Origin: Spirochaetota bacterium
GTDB lineage: Bacteria; Spirochaetota; Spirochaetia; Sphaerochaetales; Sphaerochaetaceae
Direction: 5' to 3'
NCBI GenBank assembly: GCA_023401595.1
Contig: JAEXDQ010000029.1
Coordinates: 53,948-117,947 of the forward strand
DNA: 64,000 nucleotides
Below, piece by piece: positions 42,089-51,576 of this stretch (position 1 is the first letter of the stretch; every line of letters starts with the position of its first letter). The position numbers and the translations under genes were made by a program. The notes below the pieces were generated by a model, which searched no databases, was not told the DNA's origin, and worked only from the letters and a program-made list of their open reading frames with translations.

Positions 42089-43155
42089 CACAAAGTCTCC
42101 CCGCGGCCATACATTCTCTCATAGTACCCCTGGTATTCGCCGCTGGTCACATGCTCCATCCATGCCGTGTTCGCCAGATACCAGTCGATCGTCAACCGGA
42201 TTCCTTCGTCGAACATCGTCCTTGGCTTCCAGCCAAGCTCCTCGCCTATCTTCCTCGGGTCGATTCCATACCTGCGGTCGTGTCCCTTGCGGTCCGCCAC
42301 ATGTCGGACAAGGGTCTCGTCCACTCCCGGATCGGCCTGTTCCCTGACATATGCGATGATCGCTTTCACAATCCCGATGTTCGGCTTCTCGTTGTGACCG
42401 CCGACATTGTAGACTTCGCCGGGGCGGCCTCCGTCCAACACCATGTCTATCGCGCGGCAGTGGTCTTCTACGTACAGCCAGTCCCTCACCTGCATTCCAT
42501 CCCCATATACTGGAAGCTCCTTGTGCCGCAGACAGTTGTTCACCATCAACGGAATCAGTTTCTCGGGAAATTGATACGGCCCGTAGTTGTTCGAACATCT
42601 TGTGATGTTCATCGGCAGACGGTAGGTATCCCAGTACGCCTTCACCAGCAGATCGGCGCCCGCTTTGCTCGCCGAATAGGGGCTATGCGGATCCAACGGC
42701 GTCTGTTCGGTGAAATATCCTTCGGCCCCCAGCGCCCCGTATACCTCGTCCGTCGACACCTGCAGATACTTCACACCCTTCCGGTATGTCCCGTCCCCGG
42801 AAGCCCACGCCATCTTCGCACAATCAAGCAATGTCATTGTTCCCAGCACGTTCGTCTTCACGAATACCTCGGGCTCCTGAATCGACCTGTCCACATGGCT
42901 TTCCGCTGCGAAGTTCACCACATAGTCTATCGTATGGACGCGGAATAGTTCCACCATCGCGACACGGTCGCAGATATCCGCCTGGATGAACTCATGCCTG
43001 GGGTCGGCCATCACGTCCGCCAGATTCTCGAGGTTCCCCGCGTACGTCAGCTTGTCCACATCCACGATCCGTATGTCCTCATGCTTGTCCAGCATGTAGT
43101 GTATGAAGTTAGAGCCAATGAAGCCCGCCCCTCCAGTGACAAGATAGTTCTTCAT
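42088..43155 (-). CDS. rfbB: dTDP-glucose 4,6-dehydratase
   Basis: A 355-residue short-chain dehydrogenase-type enzyme, step two of dTDP-L-rhamnose synthesis. NYLVTGGAGFIGSNFIHYM is the NAD-binding glycine motif, STDEVYG carries the active-site Thr-Asp-Glu, and PYSASKAGAD the YxxxK pair. NITRCSNNYGPYQFPEKLIP is the substrate-binding signature of the family. The ATG at 43155 overlaps the rfbD stop as ATGA and has GGAGAAAA upstream; an open frame further upstream lies inside rfbD. Confidence 0.97.
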   Translation of the reverse strand: MKNYLVTGGAGFIGSNFIHYMLDKHEDIRIVDVDKLTYAGNLENLADVMADPRHEFIQADICDRVAMVELFRVHTIDYVVNFAAESHVDRSIQEPEVFVKTNVLGTMTLLDCAKMAWASGDGTYRKGVKYLQVSTDEVYGALGAEGYFTEQTPLDPHSPYSASKAGADLLVKAYWDTYRLPMNITRCSNNYGPYQFPEKLIPLMVNNCLRHKELPVYGDGMQVRDWLYVEDHCRAIDMVLDGGRPGEVYNVGGHNEKPNIGIVKAIIAYVREQADPGVDETLVRHVADRKGHDRRYGIDPRKIGEELGWKPRTMFDEGIRLTIDWYLANTAWMEHVTSGEYQGYYERMYGRGETL

Positions 43156-44063
43156 CCGTTTTTCTCCATATCCAGATAGTTGCGCATCCATGCGTCCAAC
43201 GCACCGTGCCAAGGACGCATCACGTCTCCGACCGTCTCCCGCAACCGCATGTTGTCCAACGCCGAGTACGCAGGCCGCTTCGCCGGCCTCGATGACATCC
43301 GCGCATACGCCTCGGTCGTGCATGGCCGGACCTCAGCATCGATTCCCGCCGCTTCCATGATCGCCTTCGTGAACACGTACCAGCTTACGGCATCGCTGTT
43401 GCAGGTACAGTGGAAGACTCCAGTCTCGCCGCTTGCGGCCAGAACCGCCATCTGGTAGGCAAGATCCACCGCGCACGTCGGGTTTCCAACCTGGTCGTCG
43501 ACCACCGTCACTGAGCCTTTCTCACGCCCCAGACGCATCATCGTCTTGATGAAATTGTTTCCCGTGTATCCGTACAGCCACGCCGTACGGCATATACAAG
43601 CATCCGGGCAATGCTCCAGTACAAGTCTTTCTCCAGCAAGCTTCGTCCGTCCATACGCAGTCGCAGGCTCGCAGGGATCGGATTCCGTCCACGGTCTGGC
43701 CACCGTGCCGGAGAATACATAGTCGGTACTCACATGCAACAACCGAACGCCGTTTCTGGCGGAAGCAACGGCAAGATTGCCAGGTCCGTCGGCATTGACG
43801 CGATACGCAAGAGCCTGCTGAGCCTCACATCCGTCCACATTCGTCATCGCCGCGCAGTTGAACACCAATGCCGGACGCACCTCGCTGAAAAACCGGTCAA
43901 CGGCGGCCCCGTCGGTGATGTCCAGTTCCCCGACGTCCACACCGACGATTTCACACCCTCGCAGCTTGTCCGGCAGGGAGCCCAGTTCAGAAAACCCCGT
44001 CGTCAATATCTTCATCAGTTCGGTTCCCAGCTGCCCGCGGGAACCCGTCACCAGTATCTTCAT
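43152..44063 (-). CDS. rfbD: dTDP-4-dehydrorhamnose reductase
   Basis: A 303-residue NADPH-dependent reductase completing dTDP-L-rhamnose. MKILVTGSRGQLGTEL is the cofactor-binding start, LHVSTDYVFSGT the Thr-Asp-Tyr catalytic strand, and TAYGRTKLAGERLV the YxxxK motif. VDDQVGNPTCAVDLAYQM is the usual substrate region. The gene sits 56 bp after rfbA and overlaps rfbB by four bases, giving the order A-D-B-C on one transcript. Confidence 0.96.
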   Translation of the reverse strand: MKILVTGSRGQLGTELMKILTTGFSELGSLPDKLRGCEIVGVDVGELDITDGAAVDRFFSEVRPALVFNCAAMTNVDGCEAQQALAYRVNADGPGNLAVASARNGVRLLHVSTDYVFSGTVARPWTESDPCEPATAYGRTKLAGERLVLEHCPDACICRTAWLYGYTGNNFIKTMMRLGREKGSVTVVDDQVGNPTCAVDLAYQMAVLAASGETGVFHCTCNSDAVSWYVFTKAIMEAAGIDAEVRPCTTEAYARMSSRPAKRPAYSALDNMRLRETVGDVMRPWHGALDAWMRNYLDMEKNG

Positions 44064-44119
44064 ATTTCCAGAACCCCTTCCATCGTATCCTTGCGCATCG
44101 CTTCCGTTTCAGTTCGTCA

Positions 44120-45004
44120 CTAATATTGGATGCGACCCTCGGCTACCGCTTTGAGATGTTCTCCATACGGGCTCTTACCGTATTTAGCTGCGCTCGCCAA
44201 CAATCCTGACCGGTCTATCCATCCGTTACGATATGCGATCTCTTCCGGTGCGGAAATCTTGATTCCCTGACGTTTCTCCACCATCCGCACAAAGTCGGCT
44301 GCATCGACCAGGCTATCCATCGTCCCGGTGTCAAGCCAAGCGAAACCGCGTCCAAGCAGCTTCACCTTCAAATCCCCCCGCTCCAGGTACAGCCGGTTCA
44401 GATCCGTAATCTCCAGTTCCCCTCGTGCGGACGGTTTCACGGCCTTGGACATGGAGACGACCCTGTTGTCATAGAAGTACAATCCAGTGATCGCATAGTT
44501 GCTCTTCGATCGGCGGGGCTTCTCCTCCACGCTGACCACGTTCCCTTCATCGTCGAACTCCACTACCCCGAACCGCCAAGGATCCATTACGTAATAGCCG
44601 AATACGGTCGCCTTGCCAGTTTCGGCGTCGGCGACGGCCTGCCGGAGAAGCGTCGAGAAACCATTGCCGTAGAAGATATTGTCCCCCAGCACCATCGCGC
44701 AGCAGTCGTCCCCGATGAACTCGGAACCCAACAAGAACGCCTGCGCCAGCCCGTCGGGCGACGGTTGTACCTTGTAGGACAGATGGATGCCGAACTGTGA
44801 ACCATCGCCCAGCAAAGACTTGAACCGGGGAGTATCCTCCGGCGTCGAAATGACCAGGATGTCCTGAATGCCGGCCAACATCAAAGTCGACAACGGATAA
44901 TACACCATGGGCTTGTCGTACACCGGCAATAGCTGTTTGCTCGTAACCATAGTCAGCGGATAGAGCCGCGTCCCCGCTCCTCCCGCAAGAATGATACCCT
45001 TCAT
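44120..45004 (-). CDS. rfbA: Glucose-1-phosphate thymidylyltransferase
   Basis: A 294-residue nucleotidyltransferase making dTDP-glucose from dTTP and glucose-1-phosphate. MKGIILAGGAGTRLYPLT is the GxGTRxxPLT nucleotide-binding loop, VYDKPMVYYPLSTLMLAGI the sugar-binding helix, MVLGDNIFYGNG the metal-binding Asp, and VSVEEKPRRSKSNYA the conserved EEKP motif. Full length for the family. Its ATG overlaps the stop of the upstream glycosyltransferase gene as ATGA. Confidence 0.97.
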   Translation of the reverse strand: MKGIILAGGAGTRLYPLTMVTSKQLLPVYDKPMVYYPLSTLMLAGIQDILVISTPEDTPRFKSLLGDGSQFGIHLSYKVQPSPDGLAQAFLLGSEFIGDDCCAMVLGDNIFYGNGFSTLLRQAVADAETGKATVFGYYVMDPWRFGVVEFDDEGNVVSVEEKPRRSKSNYAITGLYFYDNRVVSMSKAVKPSARGELEITDLNRLYLERGDLKVKLLGRGFAWLDTGTMDSLVDAADFVRMVEKRQGIKISAPEEIAYRNGWIDRSGLLASAAKYGKSPYGEHLKAVAEGRIQY

Positions 45005-46140
45005 GACAGGTTGTTTTCCTCCCGGTACGCATGCACGTCAGCGACGATTTGCCGAGCGAAAGCAGGCGCCCCATATTGCATCGGCACTTGGGAAAAATTG
45101 TATTCCATGTCTTTCAGGAAATTGGAATCCTGCAGACTGCGTTCAATGATATCGGCCTGCTTTTCGGGATCAAGCGCAAGCCAGCCTATCTTGTACCGTT
45201 CGAAATACGCTGCGGAAGCGATGACCGTGTAGACAAGCTCAGTAATCAGGAACGGCCGGTGCATATACATCGACTCCACCATGGTGTTGATACCGGCGCG
45301 TCCCACTACGATATCGGACGCATAAAGATATTCGTCGACATTCTTCACGAAACCAACGACGCGAAGCTTCACGCAGGACGGCAATTTTTTTTCCATCTTC
45401 ACCAGACGGCTCTTCGCTTTTTCGCTCAACCCGCCCAGGACAAGGACTTGTATGGCGAGCTTGCGCCTGGCAAGTTCGTTGATCAGCGCTACGGTGCCGA
45501 TTCCTTCGCCGCCAAGGTTGAGCTGGATCGTGAACATCTCCTCCAAGCCGAGTTTCCTCCGTGCCGCGGCCTTTTCCATATGGATGGAATCGGCGCAGGC
45601 TTTTTGCAAGGGGAACGGACATAAGTCCACACTGTCCGCAGGTTGCCCTTTGGCGATGATATGCTCCCTTCCCTCTTCGGTTGAAATGAAATACCGGCGC
45701 AAGCTTGGAGCAATCGAAGAACAAGGAGAAGAGAAGACATCCGTGGCATAATAATAGACGGGAATGGACAACCCATTTTCCTTGGCCAGCTCCGACATGA
45801 TCCGGCTCGGTACGAAATGGGTGCAGACGATGTAATCGAGTCTTTTTTCCAAAACCCACTTCTTGAACAGCTCATTCCGATGCCTTCGCGCATACCGTAA
45901 TCCGGAATTGACGGATTTGCTGCTGTCCGCACGAGAATTGAGGCGCATCTCAAGCTTCGGATGACGGAGCATGAACCGCCAGGTCTTTTTGTTGATCTTC
46001 CCCATCCAAACAAGCTGCATCAATTCATAGAATTCCTCAAGCAGAACGGTATGCCCCATTTCCTCGAACTGTTCGGCAAGAGCTTTCGCAGGAATGTAAT
46101 GGCCTTTACCACCATCAACATAAATACAGGCACAATTCAC
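45001..46140 (-). CDS. MGDG-synthase-like GT28 glycosyltransferase
   Basis: About 379 residues. The N-terminal half (CIYVDGGKGHYIPAKALAEQFEEMGH) matches the MGDG_synth domain with its GxGH-like acceptor loop, and the C-terminal half (LNLGGEGIGTVALINEL, DIVVGRAGINTMVESMYMHRPFL) the GT28 UDP-sugar-binding domain. The family galactosylates or glucosylates diacylglycerol, or acts as MurG-like transferase; it is probably a peripheral inner-membrane enzyme. I use the GTG at 46140, five bases after GGGGG, because the protein then starts directly at the first beta strand; an ATG at 46161 is also possible. It heads the minus-strand rfb transcript. Confidence 0.8.
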   Translation of the reverse strand: MNCACIYVDGGKGHYIPAKALAEQFEEMGHTVLLEEFYELMQLVWMGKINKKTWRFMLRHPKLEMRLNSRADSSKSVNSGLRYARRHRNELFKKWVLEKRLDYIVCTHFVPSRIMSELAKENGLSIPVYYYATDVFSSPCSSIAPSLRRYFISTEEGREHIIAKGQPADSVDLCPFPLQKACADSIHMEKAAARRKLGLEEMFTIQLNLGGEGIGTVALINELARRKLAIQVLVLGGLSEKAKSRLVKMEKKLPSCVKLRVVGFVKNVDEYLYASDIVVGRAGINTMVESMYMHRPFLITELVYTVIASAAYFERYKIGWLALDPEKQADIIERSLQDSNFLKDMEYNFSQVPMQYGAPAFARQIVADVHAYREENNLS

Positions 46141-46370
46141 TGTTTCCCCCAAGACTATCATCCATGTAGCTACGGATTCAGTATACTGTGGTCGTGAGAC
46201 AACGATTCATTATGCCATTCAAAATGTAGTGCCGCAAGCTAATATGAAAAAAATCACTCGTCAAGTAAAAAAAAGGAAAAAAAGTATTACAAAAGGATTC
46301 ACCCTAGCCTTTCCAGACTATTTATGATAGCATAGCCCGGACAATTTGAAAATGACGGGTAGAAATTTGA

Positions 46371-47486
46371 ATGAAACATTATGATTATATAATCGTCGGC
46401 AGCGGTTTATTCGGCGCGACTTTCGCTTACGAGGCATCGAAAGCGGACAAGAGTTGTTTGGTTATTGAAAAGAGACCGCATATCGGCGGCAATCTGTATT
46501 GTTCTAGAAAAGACGGCATAGACATACATAGCTACGGTCCACATATATTCCATACGAACGATTCCTATATCTGGCAATACATCAATCAGCTTTCGGATTT
46601 CAACAATTTCATCAATTCGCCGTTGGCGAACTACAAAGGGGAAATATACAACCTGCCGTTCAACATGAATACCTTCGTCAAGATGTGGGGCATATCAAAA
46701 CCCAGACAGGCGAAGGAAATCATTGAACAACAAAGGATTATTCCTGAAAACGGAGAGCCTTCGAACCTTGAGGAACAGGCGTTGTACCTAGTCGGAACCG
46801 ACATCTATGAACGCCTGATCAAGGGATATACGGAAAAGCAATGGGGTCGGACCTGCAACGAGCTGCCGGCATTCATCATCAAACGTATTCCAGTCAGATT
46901 CACATTCAACAACAACTATTTCAATGACAAATATCAGGGAATTCCAGTCAACGGCTACAATGTGATTATCTCCAAAATGCTTGAAAAATGCGATGTGGAG
47001 GTCAACACGGATTTCAACTCCGACAAGGATATCTTCCTCCGAATGGCGGACAAGGTGATCTATACGGGGACTATCGATTCTTTCTTCGGATATTCCCACG
47101 GCAGGCTTGAATATCGAAGCCTCCATTTTGAAACGGAACGGCTTGAACAGGAAAACTACCAGGGCGTGGCGGTCGTCAACTACACGGACAAAGAGACCTT
47201 GTACACGCGGATTATCGAACATAAGCATTTCGCATATGGAAAGCAGCCCGTTACCTATATCACGAGAGAATATCCATTGGAATACAATGGCGGAGCGGAG
47301 CCCTACTACCCGATCAACGATGAAAAAAACCTGCTTACTCTTCTGAAATACCAGGAGTTGGCAAAAAAGGAATCAAGAATATTGTTCGGCGGGCGCTTGG
47401 CTGAATACCGGTATTACGATATGGACCAGACGATGATTTCAGCCTTGCAGATGGCGCGCAGGGAGTTGGGCAGCGGTATCATCTGA
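46371..47486 (+). CDS. glf: UDP-galactopyranose mutase
   Basis: A 371-residue flavoenzyme that converts UDP-galactopyranose to UDP-galactofuranose. YDYIIVGSGLFGATFAYEASK is the FAD-binding GxGxxG start; KRPHIGGNLYC and HSYGPHIFHTND are the conserved active-site histidine and glycine-rich segments; GYTEKQWGRTCNELPAFIIKRIPVRFTFNNNYFNDKYQGIP includes the catalytic arginine and the mobile loop. Full family length. It predicts that the surface glycan contains galactofuranose. Eight bases overlap the convergent GT2 gene. The 230-bp upstream gap holds no element I can identify with confidence. Confidence 0.97.
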   Translation: MKHYDYIIVGSGLFGATFAYEASKADKSCLVIEKRPHIGGNLYCSRKDGIDIHSYGPHIFHTNDSYIWQYINQLSDFNNFINSPLANYKGEIYNLPFNMNTFVKMWGISKPRQAKEIIEQQRIIPENGEPSNLEEQALYLVGTDIYERLIKGYTEKQWGRTCNELPAFIIKRIPVRFTFNNNYFNDKYQGIPVNGYNVIISKMLEKCDVEVNTDFNSDKDIFLRMADKVIYTGTIDSFFGYSHGRLEYRSLHFETERLEQENYQGVAVVNYTDKETLYTRIIEHKHFAYGKQPVTYITREYPLEYNGGAEPYYPINDEKNLLTLLKYQELAKKESRILFGGRLAEYRYYDMDQTMISALQMARRELGSGII

Positions 47487-48273
47487 TACGCTCAGGGGCG
47501 CCGCAAACGGATGTTTTTCGTTTTTTACCGGCGAGCCTGTACACCAATTGCCAGTAATAATAGAGAAGCCAGACGCATGGTTTTACCGCCAGGAAATGGT
47601 AACAGGGCGCGGCCATCCAGACAATGCGGTGTTTTTGTATCACAGCAAGCAAATTATAGACGAACGCCTTGTTGATGCAGCCTCCACTCTGATGATGCAT
47701 CTTGATCGGCACGACCCAAGCGGATATGCCCCGTTCCTTCGCGGAAAGGCAGAGGTCGACCCCATACATATGCCAGTTGTCACAGAGTACTTCATCGAAT
47801 CGCAACAGGTCGTAGACTTCCCTGGTCATGGCGAAAAAACATTCGTCGAAGGTCTCCACTTTCGTCGGTTTCCTGACTTTCGTACAAATCCAATTGGCCG
47901 CCGCATGGGGATCATGCGTACCGGTGGTCACATTCGACATCATGAATGGATAGACCTTGCGCATACCGGACACCCCGATCAAGGAGTATCCGGAATTGAA
48001 ATATCCAAGCAGCTCCTGCCATGCCGTAGGAGTCTCCAGCAAAATATCCTGATGCATGAACACTAGATATCTGCCTTTCGCCTGCGACGCGCCAAAATTC
48101 AACGCTTCAGCGGCAGAGGCGAACTGATGCGCGGTATTGTCCAACAGGACGACCTCGACGGGCATGGTCTGAATGGACAAGCCGCTCTGAAAGTACGTTT
48201 CCAGCTTTTGGGGATCGTTATATACGCAGATAACTGAAAGTTCCGGCGTTATATCGTCGTTCATAGCACGCAT
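47479..48273 (-). CDS. Glycosyltransferase family 2
   Basis: About 264 residues of a GT-A fold: ELSVICVYNDPQKLETYFQSGL at the N-terminus, VVLLDNTA, NFGASQAKGRYLVFMHQDILLETPTAW with the HQD (DXD-like) metal site, and a C-terminal MYGVDLCLSAKERGISAWVVPIKMHHQSGG. The HQDI pattern recalls rhamnosyltransferase-type GT2 enzymes, fitting the dTDP-rhamnose genes nearby. The last 50 residues include a hydrophobic, aromatic stretch that could bind the membrane. The ATG at 48273 follows GGGGG; it overlaps the end of the upstream Wzi-like gene by about 13 bases. Confidence 0.83.
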   Translation of the reverse strand: MRAMNDDITPELSVICVYNDPQKLETYFQSGLSIQTMPVEVVLLDNTAHQFASAAEALNFGASQAKGRYLVFMHQDILLETPTAWQELLGYFNSGYSLIGVSGMRKVYPFMMSNVTTGTHDPHAAANWICTKVRKPTKVETFDECFFAMTREVYDLLRFDEVLCDNWHMYGVDLCLSAKERGISAWVVPIKMHHQSGGCINKAFVYNLLAVIQKHRIVWMAAPCYHFLAVKPCVWLLYYYWQLVYRLAGKKRKTSVCGAPERIR

Positions 48274-49985
48274 GAGACCCCCAGGAAGAATTGGATGTCC
48301 GTAGCGGCGGAACGTTCGACATTCCAGCGGTTCCACTGCGTCACCACGTCCGCTCCAGCCTGGAGGGACAGCCAACGCAAGGGCCGCCAGCCTCCATGCA
48401 CCCCGACCGACAAAGTATATTCAACGGAACCGTTCTCACTTGGATCGAACGGATTGCTGGTCGAAGGAGTATGGGGCACCAGCTCGGTTCCGGTATATTG
48501 CCCATAGGCGCTGTCGCTCCTGACGACCCCATGGGCCATGAAGAAGGTCTCGCATTCCACATGCCAAAGGGCGGGGACCCGGTAGCCGAAGCATAAATCC
48601 CCGACGGCGGCGTCGCCTCCATATCGATAGGTGATGTATTTTCTCAGATACCTGGTCTGGTACCCCACCGTGGAATCGAATTCACGGACTACGCCGACAT
48701 AATCGAGATATCCATAAGCCTTGCCGACGGCGCGCTCCCTCAGATAGAGGAAGGGATCGGTATAGACGCCCTCCAGCGTCCCATACCAATAGCCGGAACC
48801 ATGGGGAATCATTCCTCGTACACCAAGCAGATATCCGAAGGCGTCGGGACTCGCTCCGCTGGCGGGTTGTTTTGGCTCGCCGAACACCGCCGCGTCATCC
48901 ATCACGAACTGGAAATAGAGGTTCAGACCGGGAATCGGAGTATAATCCAACTCAATCCCGGCCAGAGAGTTGGCGTTAGCCGCAATATAGTAGTTGTGAA
49001 ACAGCAGCATTGGATTCAGAATCTGCGGGCTTACAGTGCCGTCCACAGATTGATACATGATGGCTTCCTGAAGGACAAGATTTATCCGGTCCTGCAAAAA
49101 GCGGAATTCAAGACGGTGCGCCATCAAGAATTGGAGCCCCTCGATGGATTCCGTATGAGCTTTGCCGATATTCATCGGGTGGGTGAAGAACGATAGCAAG
49201 AAAGAATACTTGAACCAATCCGTATAGGCTGACAGGCGGAGCATGTCGTTGAACGGCAGATTCCCGCCGATCATCAGGTTACCCGTCTTTCCCGTACCCC
49301 AACGGGCCACATCCCTCCCCACAAGCAGATTCCAATGGGAGGAACCGACGGAAATCATGCCCCGGTACGGAAAATTCATGCTCAGGGAGCCAGCGGAGAG
49401 GAACGGAATGTTCGTTGCGAAACGGGAGGAATACCGCAAGTCGGGTTCCCGCGAATTACGGCCTGCGGGAGCGCCCACATACAGGATGCTGGCCACGGGG
49501 CTGGTCAGCCCAAGGGAGAGCTCTCCGTAGGCGTAGCCTATGGAACCGACCCAGGTCTCCGCGAAGATCGTAAGCAATGGATTGTTTGATACAATCGGGC
49601 GCAACCAATCCGATTCCTTGTCGAATACCGTCGGGTTCGTATGGGCTATCATGTTCAGATCCACATCGCCGCCGATATTCATGGAGAAAGCGCTTCCCGC
49701 CCCCAGCAATTCACGGGGGCGCAGTTCCTCGACGATATAGTCATAGAGTTTCAAAGATGCGGGGGTAAGCGTCGAAATATCTATTTTTTCAAGGTCAAGA
49801 AGCAATTCATCGACGCTCCAAGGACCGGAGGACGGGGGCGCCGCATGTCCGGACTGTATGTACAGGGCGTCCAAGGCCGTCCATATAGGAGAAGAAACGG
49901 GAATGATCCGCTGATAATTCGGTCCCGCCATCAGAGAAAGGCAACAAACGAAAAGAATCGTACAGATTCCAAGTATCTTTTTCAT
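48261..49985 (-). CDS. Second capsule-assembly Wzi family outer-membrane protein
   Basis: A 574-residue protein with signal peptide MKKILGICTILFVCCLSLMA, then a short helical region with VDELLLDLEKIDISTL and a long beta-barrel-like body. The block LLVGRDVARWGTGKTGNLMIGGNLPFNDMLRLSAYTDWF and PMLLFHNYYIAANANSLAGIEL correspond to segments of the Wzi paralogue at 12-13.7 kb. It probably binds the island's polysaccharide at the outer membrane. The ATG at 49985 has AAGGA seven bases upstream; an ATG five codons earlier is less likely. It is flanked on the same strand by a GT4 gene and a GT2 gene. Confidence 0.82.
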   Translation of the reverse strand: MKKILGICTILFVCCLSLMAGPNYQRIIPVSSPIWTALDALYIQSGHAAPPSSGPWSVDELLLDLEKIDISTLTPASLKLYDYIVEELRPRELLGAGSAFSMNIGGDVDLNMIAHTNPTVFDKESDWLRPIVSNNPLLTIFAETWVGSIGYAYGELSLGLTSPVASILYVGAPAGRNSREPDLRYSSRFATNIPFLSAGSLSMNFPYRGMISVGSSHWNLLVGRDVARWGTGKTGNLMIGGNLPFNDMLRLSAYTDWFKYSFLLSFFTHPMNIGKAHTESIEGLQFLMAHRLEFRFLQDRINLVLQEAIMYQSVDGTVSPQILNPMLLFHNYYIAANANSLAGIELDYTPIPGLNLYFQFVMDDAAVFGEPKQPASGASPDAFGYLLGVRGMIPHGSGYWYGTLEGVYTDPFLYLRERAVGKAYGYLDYVGVVREFDSTVGYQTRYLRKYITYRYGGDAAVGDLCFGYRVPALWHVECETFFMAHGVVRSDSAYGQYTGTELVPHTPSTSNPFDPSENGSVEYTLSVGVHGGWRPLRWLSLQAGADVVTQWNRWNVERSAATDIQFFLGVSCVL

Positions 49986-50033
49986 GTAAGCATCCTTCAT
50001 AAGGCTTCCGTCACGACTATTGCCGGAAAACCG

Positions 50034-51218
50034 TCATACAAGACACAGATGGTACATCTCTTCAAACTGCGAAGCGACCCGCCGGCCGTCAAATCTTTCA
50101 AGCTGCGTCCGGGCGTTGACCGCCTTGGCATCCCGTTCCTGCGGCTGCTCAAGGACGCGCCCCATGGTTTCGGCGAGTCTGCCGACATCGGCGGACTCAT
50201 ATATCCACCCATAGTCAGGTTCCACGATAGTCGTCATGTGGGGATCGTCCGGCACAATGACGGGGCACCCGCTGCACAGGGCTTCGATGATCGTCATAGG
50301 TTGGTTTTCCGTCAAGGACGCAGTGACGAACGCGACCATCTTTTTGAGCAAATGGCTGCCTATCAGCTGCTTGTTGGGAACGGTCCCCGCGAAAAAAACG
50401 GAATCGGCGAGTCCCAGACGGTTCGTCAGCTTGTACATGGCGATCTCAGCGGGACCAGAGCCTATGAGCAACAACCTCGCCTCCGGGTGGGAGACCTTCA
50501 GCTTCGCCATCGCCTGCAACAGTACATGGATTGATTTCTCATATCCCTGGCGTCCAACGAAGACAAATGTGGAACGACCGTCAAGATACGGCGCAGGTAT
50601 ATGTTCCGGCAATGGTTCGGTCGGCTGTTCCACCAGGAATCTGGCGATGTCGATTCCATTGCTGATATATTCGATCCTCCTCGGCGGAACGATCCGTCGG
50701 GAAATGTCGGCGCAAGTAGTCTTGCTAGGCGCGGTTATCAGCCCGGCGTTCTTATAGCAGGGGTTCAACAGGACTTTCCATATGATCCGTTGTCCGATCA
50801 GGGAGAGCCTTCGGCTTTTCAGCCCGTACTGGATATATGTCGGATCGTCGATCAAGGTATGATGCGTCACGATTATCGGAATTCCAAGCCTGACGGCGGC
50901 TCTGCTCATCGCCACGCAGATCAGCCAGGGCGCAGTCTCATGGACAATTTCAATATTGTATTCCCTCAGCTTGTTCCCTACGAATGAGGAATAGATGTTC
51001 GACAACCGAACCCCCGGATATATCCCTGAAGGAATCGAAGGGATATGGACGATTCTGATCGTACCGTCAAGCGTTTCATCCTGATAACGGCGATTCCTGG
51101 GGACGAAGAAATATATGGAATGCCCACGGGAGGCAAGGTTCCGAGCCAGATTGATTGTCGCCGTCATGACGCCATTCGTTTCCGGGAAAAAGATATCAAA
51201 TCCAAAAGCGATGTTCAC
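50034..51218 (-). CDS. GT4 glycosyltransferase, glucosyl-diacylglycerol-synthase-like (copy 1)
   Basis: A 394-residue GT-B enzyme beginning with GTG. NIAFGFDIFFPETNGVMTAT, VHETAPWLICVAMSRAAVRLGIPIIVTHHTLIDD and YISNGIDIARF form the first domain; FVGRQGYEKSIHVLLQA, LLLIGSGP and VTASLTENQPMTIIEALCSGCPVIVPD the donor domain with its E-x7-E-like motif. The N-terminal pattern resembles processive or single-step diacylglycerol glucosyltransferases of the 1,2-diacylglycerol 3-glucosyltransferase group (family resemblance only). It is a paralogue, about half identical by eye, of the divergent gene at 51577. Confidence 0.83.
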   Translation of the reverse strand: MNIAFGFDIFFPETNGVMTATINLARNLASRGHSIYFFVPRNRRYQDETLDGTIRIVHIPSIPSGIYPGVRLSNIYSSFVGNKLREYNIEIVHETAPWLICVAMSRAAVRLGIPIIVTHHTLIDDPTYIQYGLKSRRLSLIGQRIIWKVLLNPCYKNAGLITAPSKTTCADISRRIVPPRRIEYISNGIDIARFLVEQPTEPLPEHIPAPYLDGRSTFVFVGRQGYEKSIHVLLQAMAKLKVSHPEARLLLIGSGPAEIAMYKLTNRLGLADSVFFAGTVPNKQLIGSHLLKKMVAFVTASLTENQPMTIIEALCSGCPVIVPDDPHMTTIVEPDYGWIYESADVGRLAETMGRVLEQPQERDAKAVNARTQLERFDGRRVASQFEEMYHLCLV

Positions 51219-51517
51219 AATGTATAACCGACCTATAAGTATGGAATTCTATCGAAGGATATTCCTCCCCGGTATTCTTACCAGAACTATAACAGGAACG
51301 AATACCGATATCAATGATAAAAACAGCGTTGTATTCGCAAGGATACAAACACCCGCCGCCCTCTTTTTCTTTTTGCCATGCTTGCGAACTTGAACATGGC
51401 GGAAAAAGCCACTTGCAGCTCATGTGCCGTCGGATTTGGTTTTTTTCGCTTCATTTCGCCCCTGAATCCTCATGAAAACGAGTTGGCATATAACTTGCAG
51501 CCTTGTAACCAATGAGT

Positions 51518-51546
51518 TTGACCTGAACTATACAAGGTAGTACTAT
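51518..51546 (+). promoter_or_regulatory. Predicted promoter of the second paralogous GT4 gene
   Basis: TTGACC (51518-51523) and TACTAT (51541-51546) with a 17-bp spacer, 30 bp before the start codon. The rest of the 358-bp divergent gap (51219-51576) shows AT-rich runs but no other element I can support. Confidence 0.5.
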
Positions 51547-51576
51547 CATGTGAGAGACGACCGGCGGGAGAATGAC

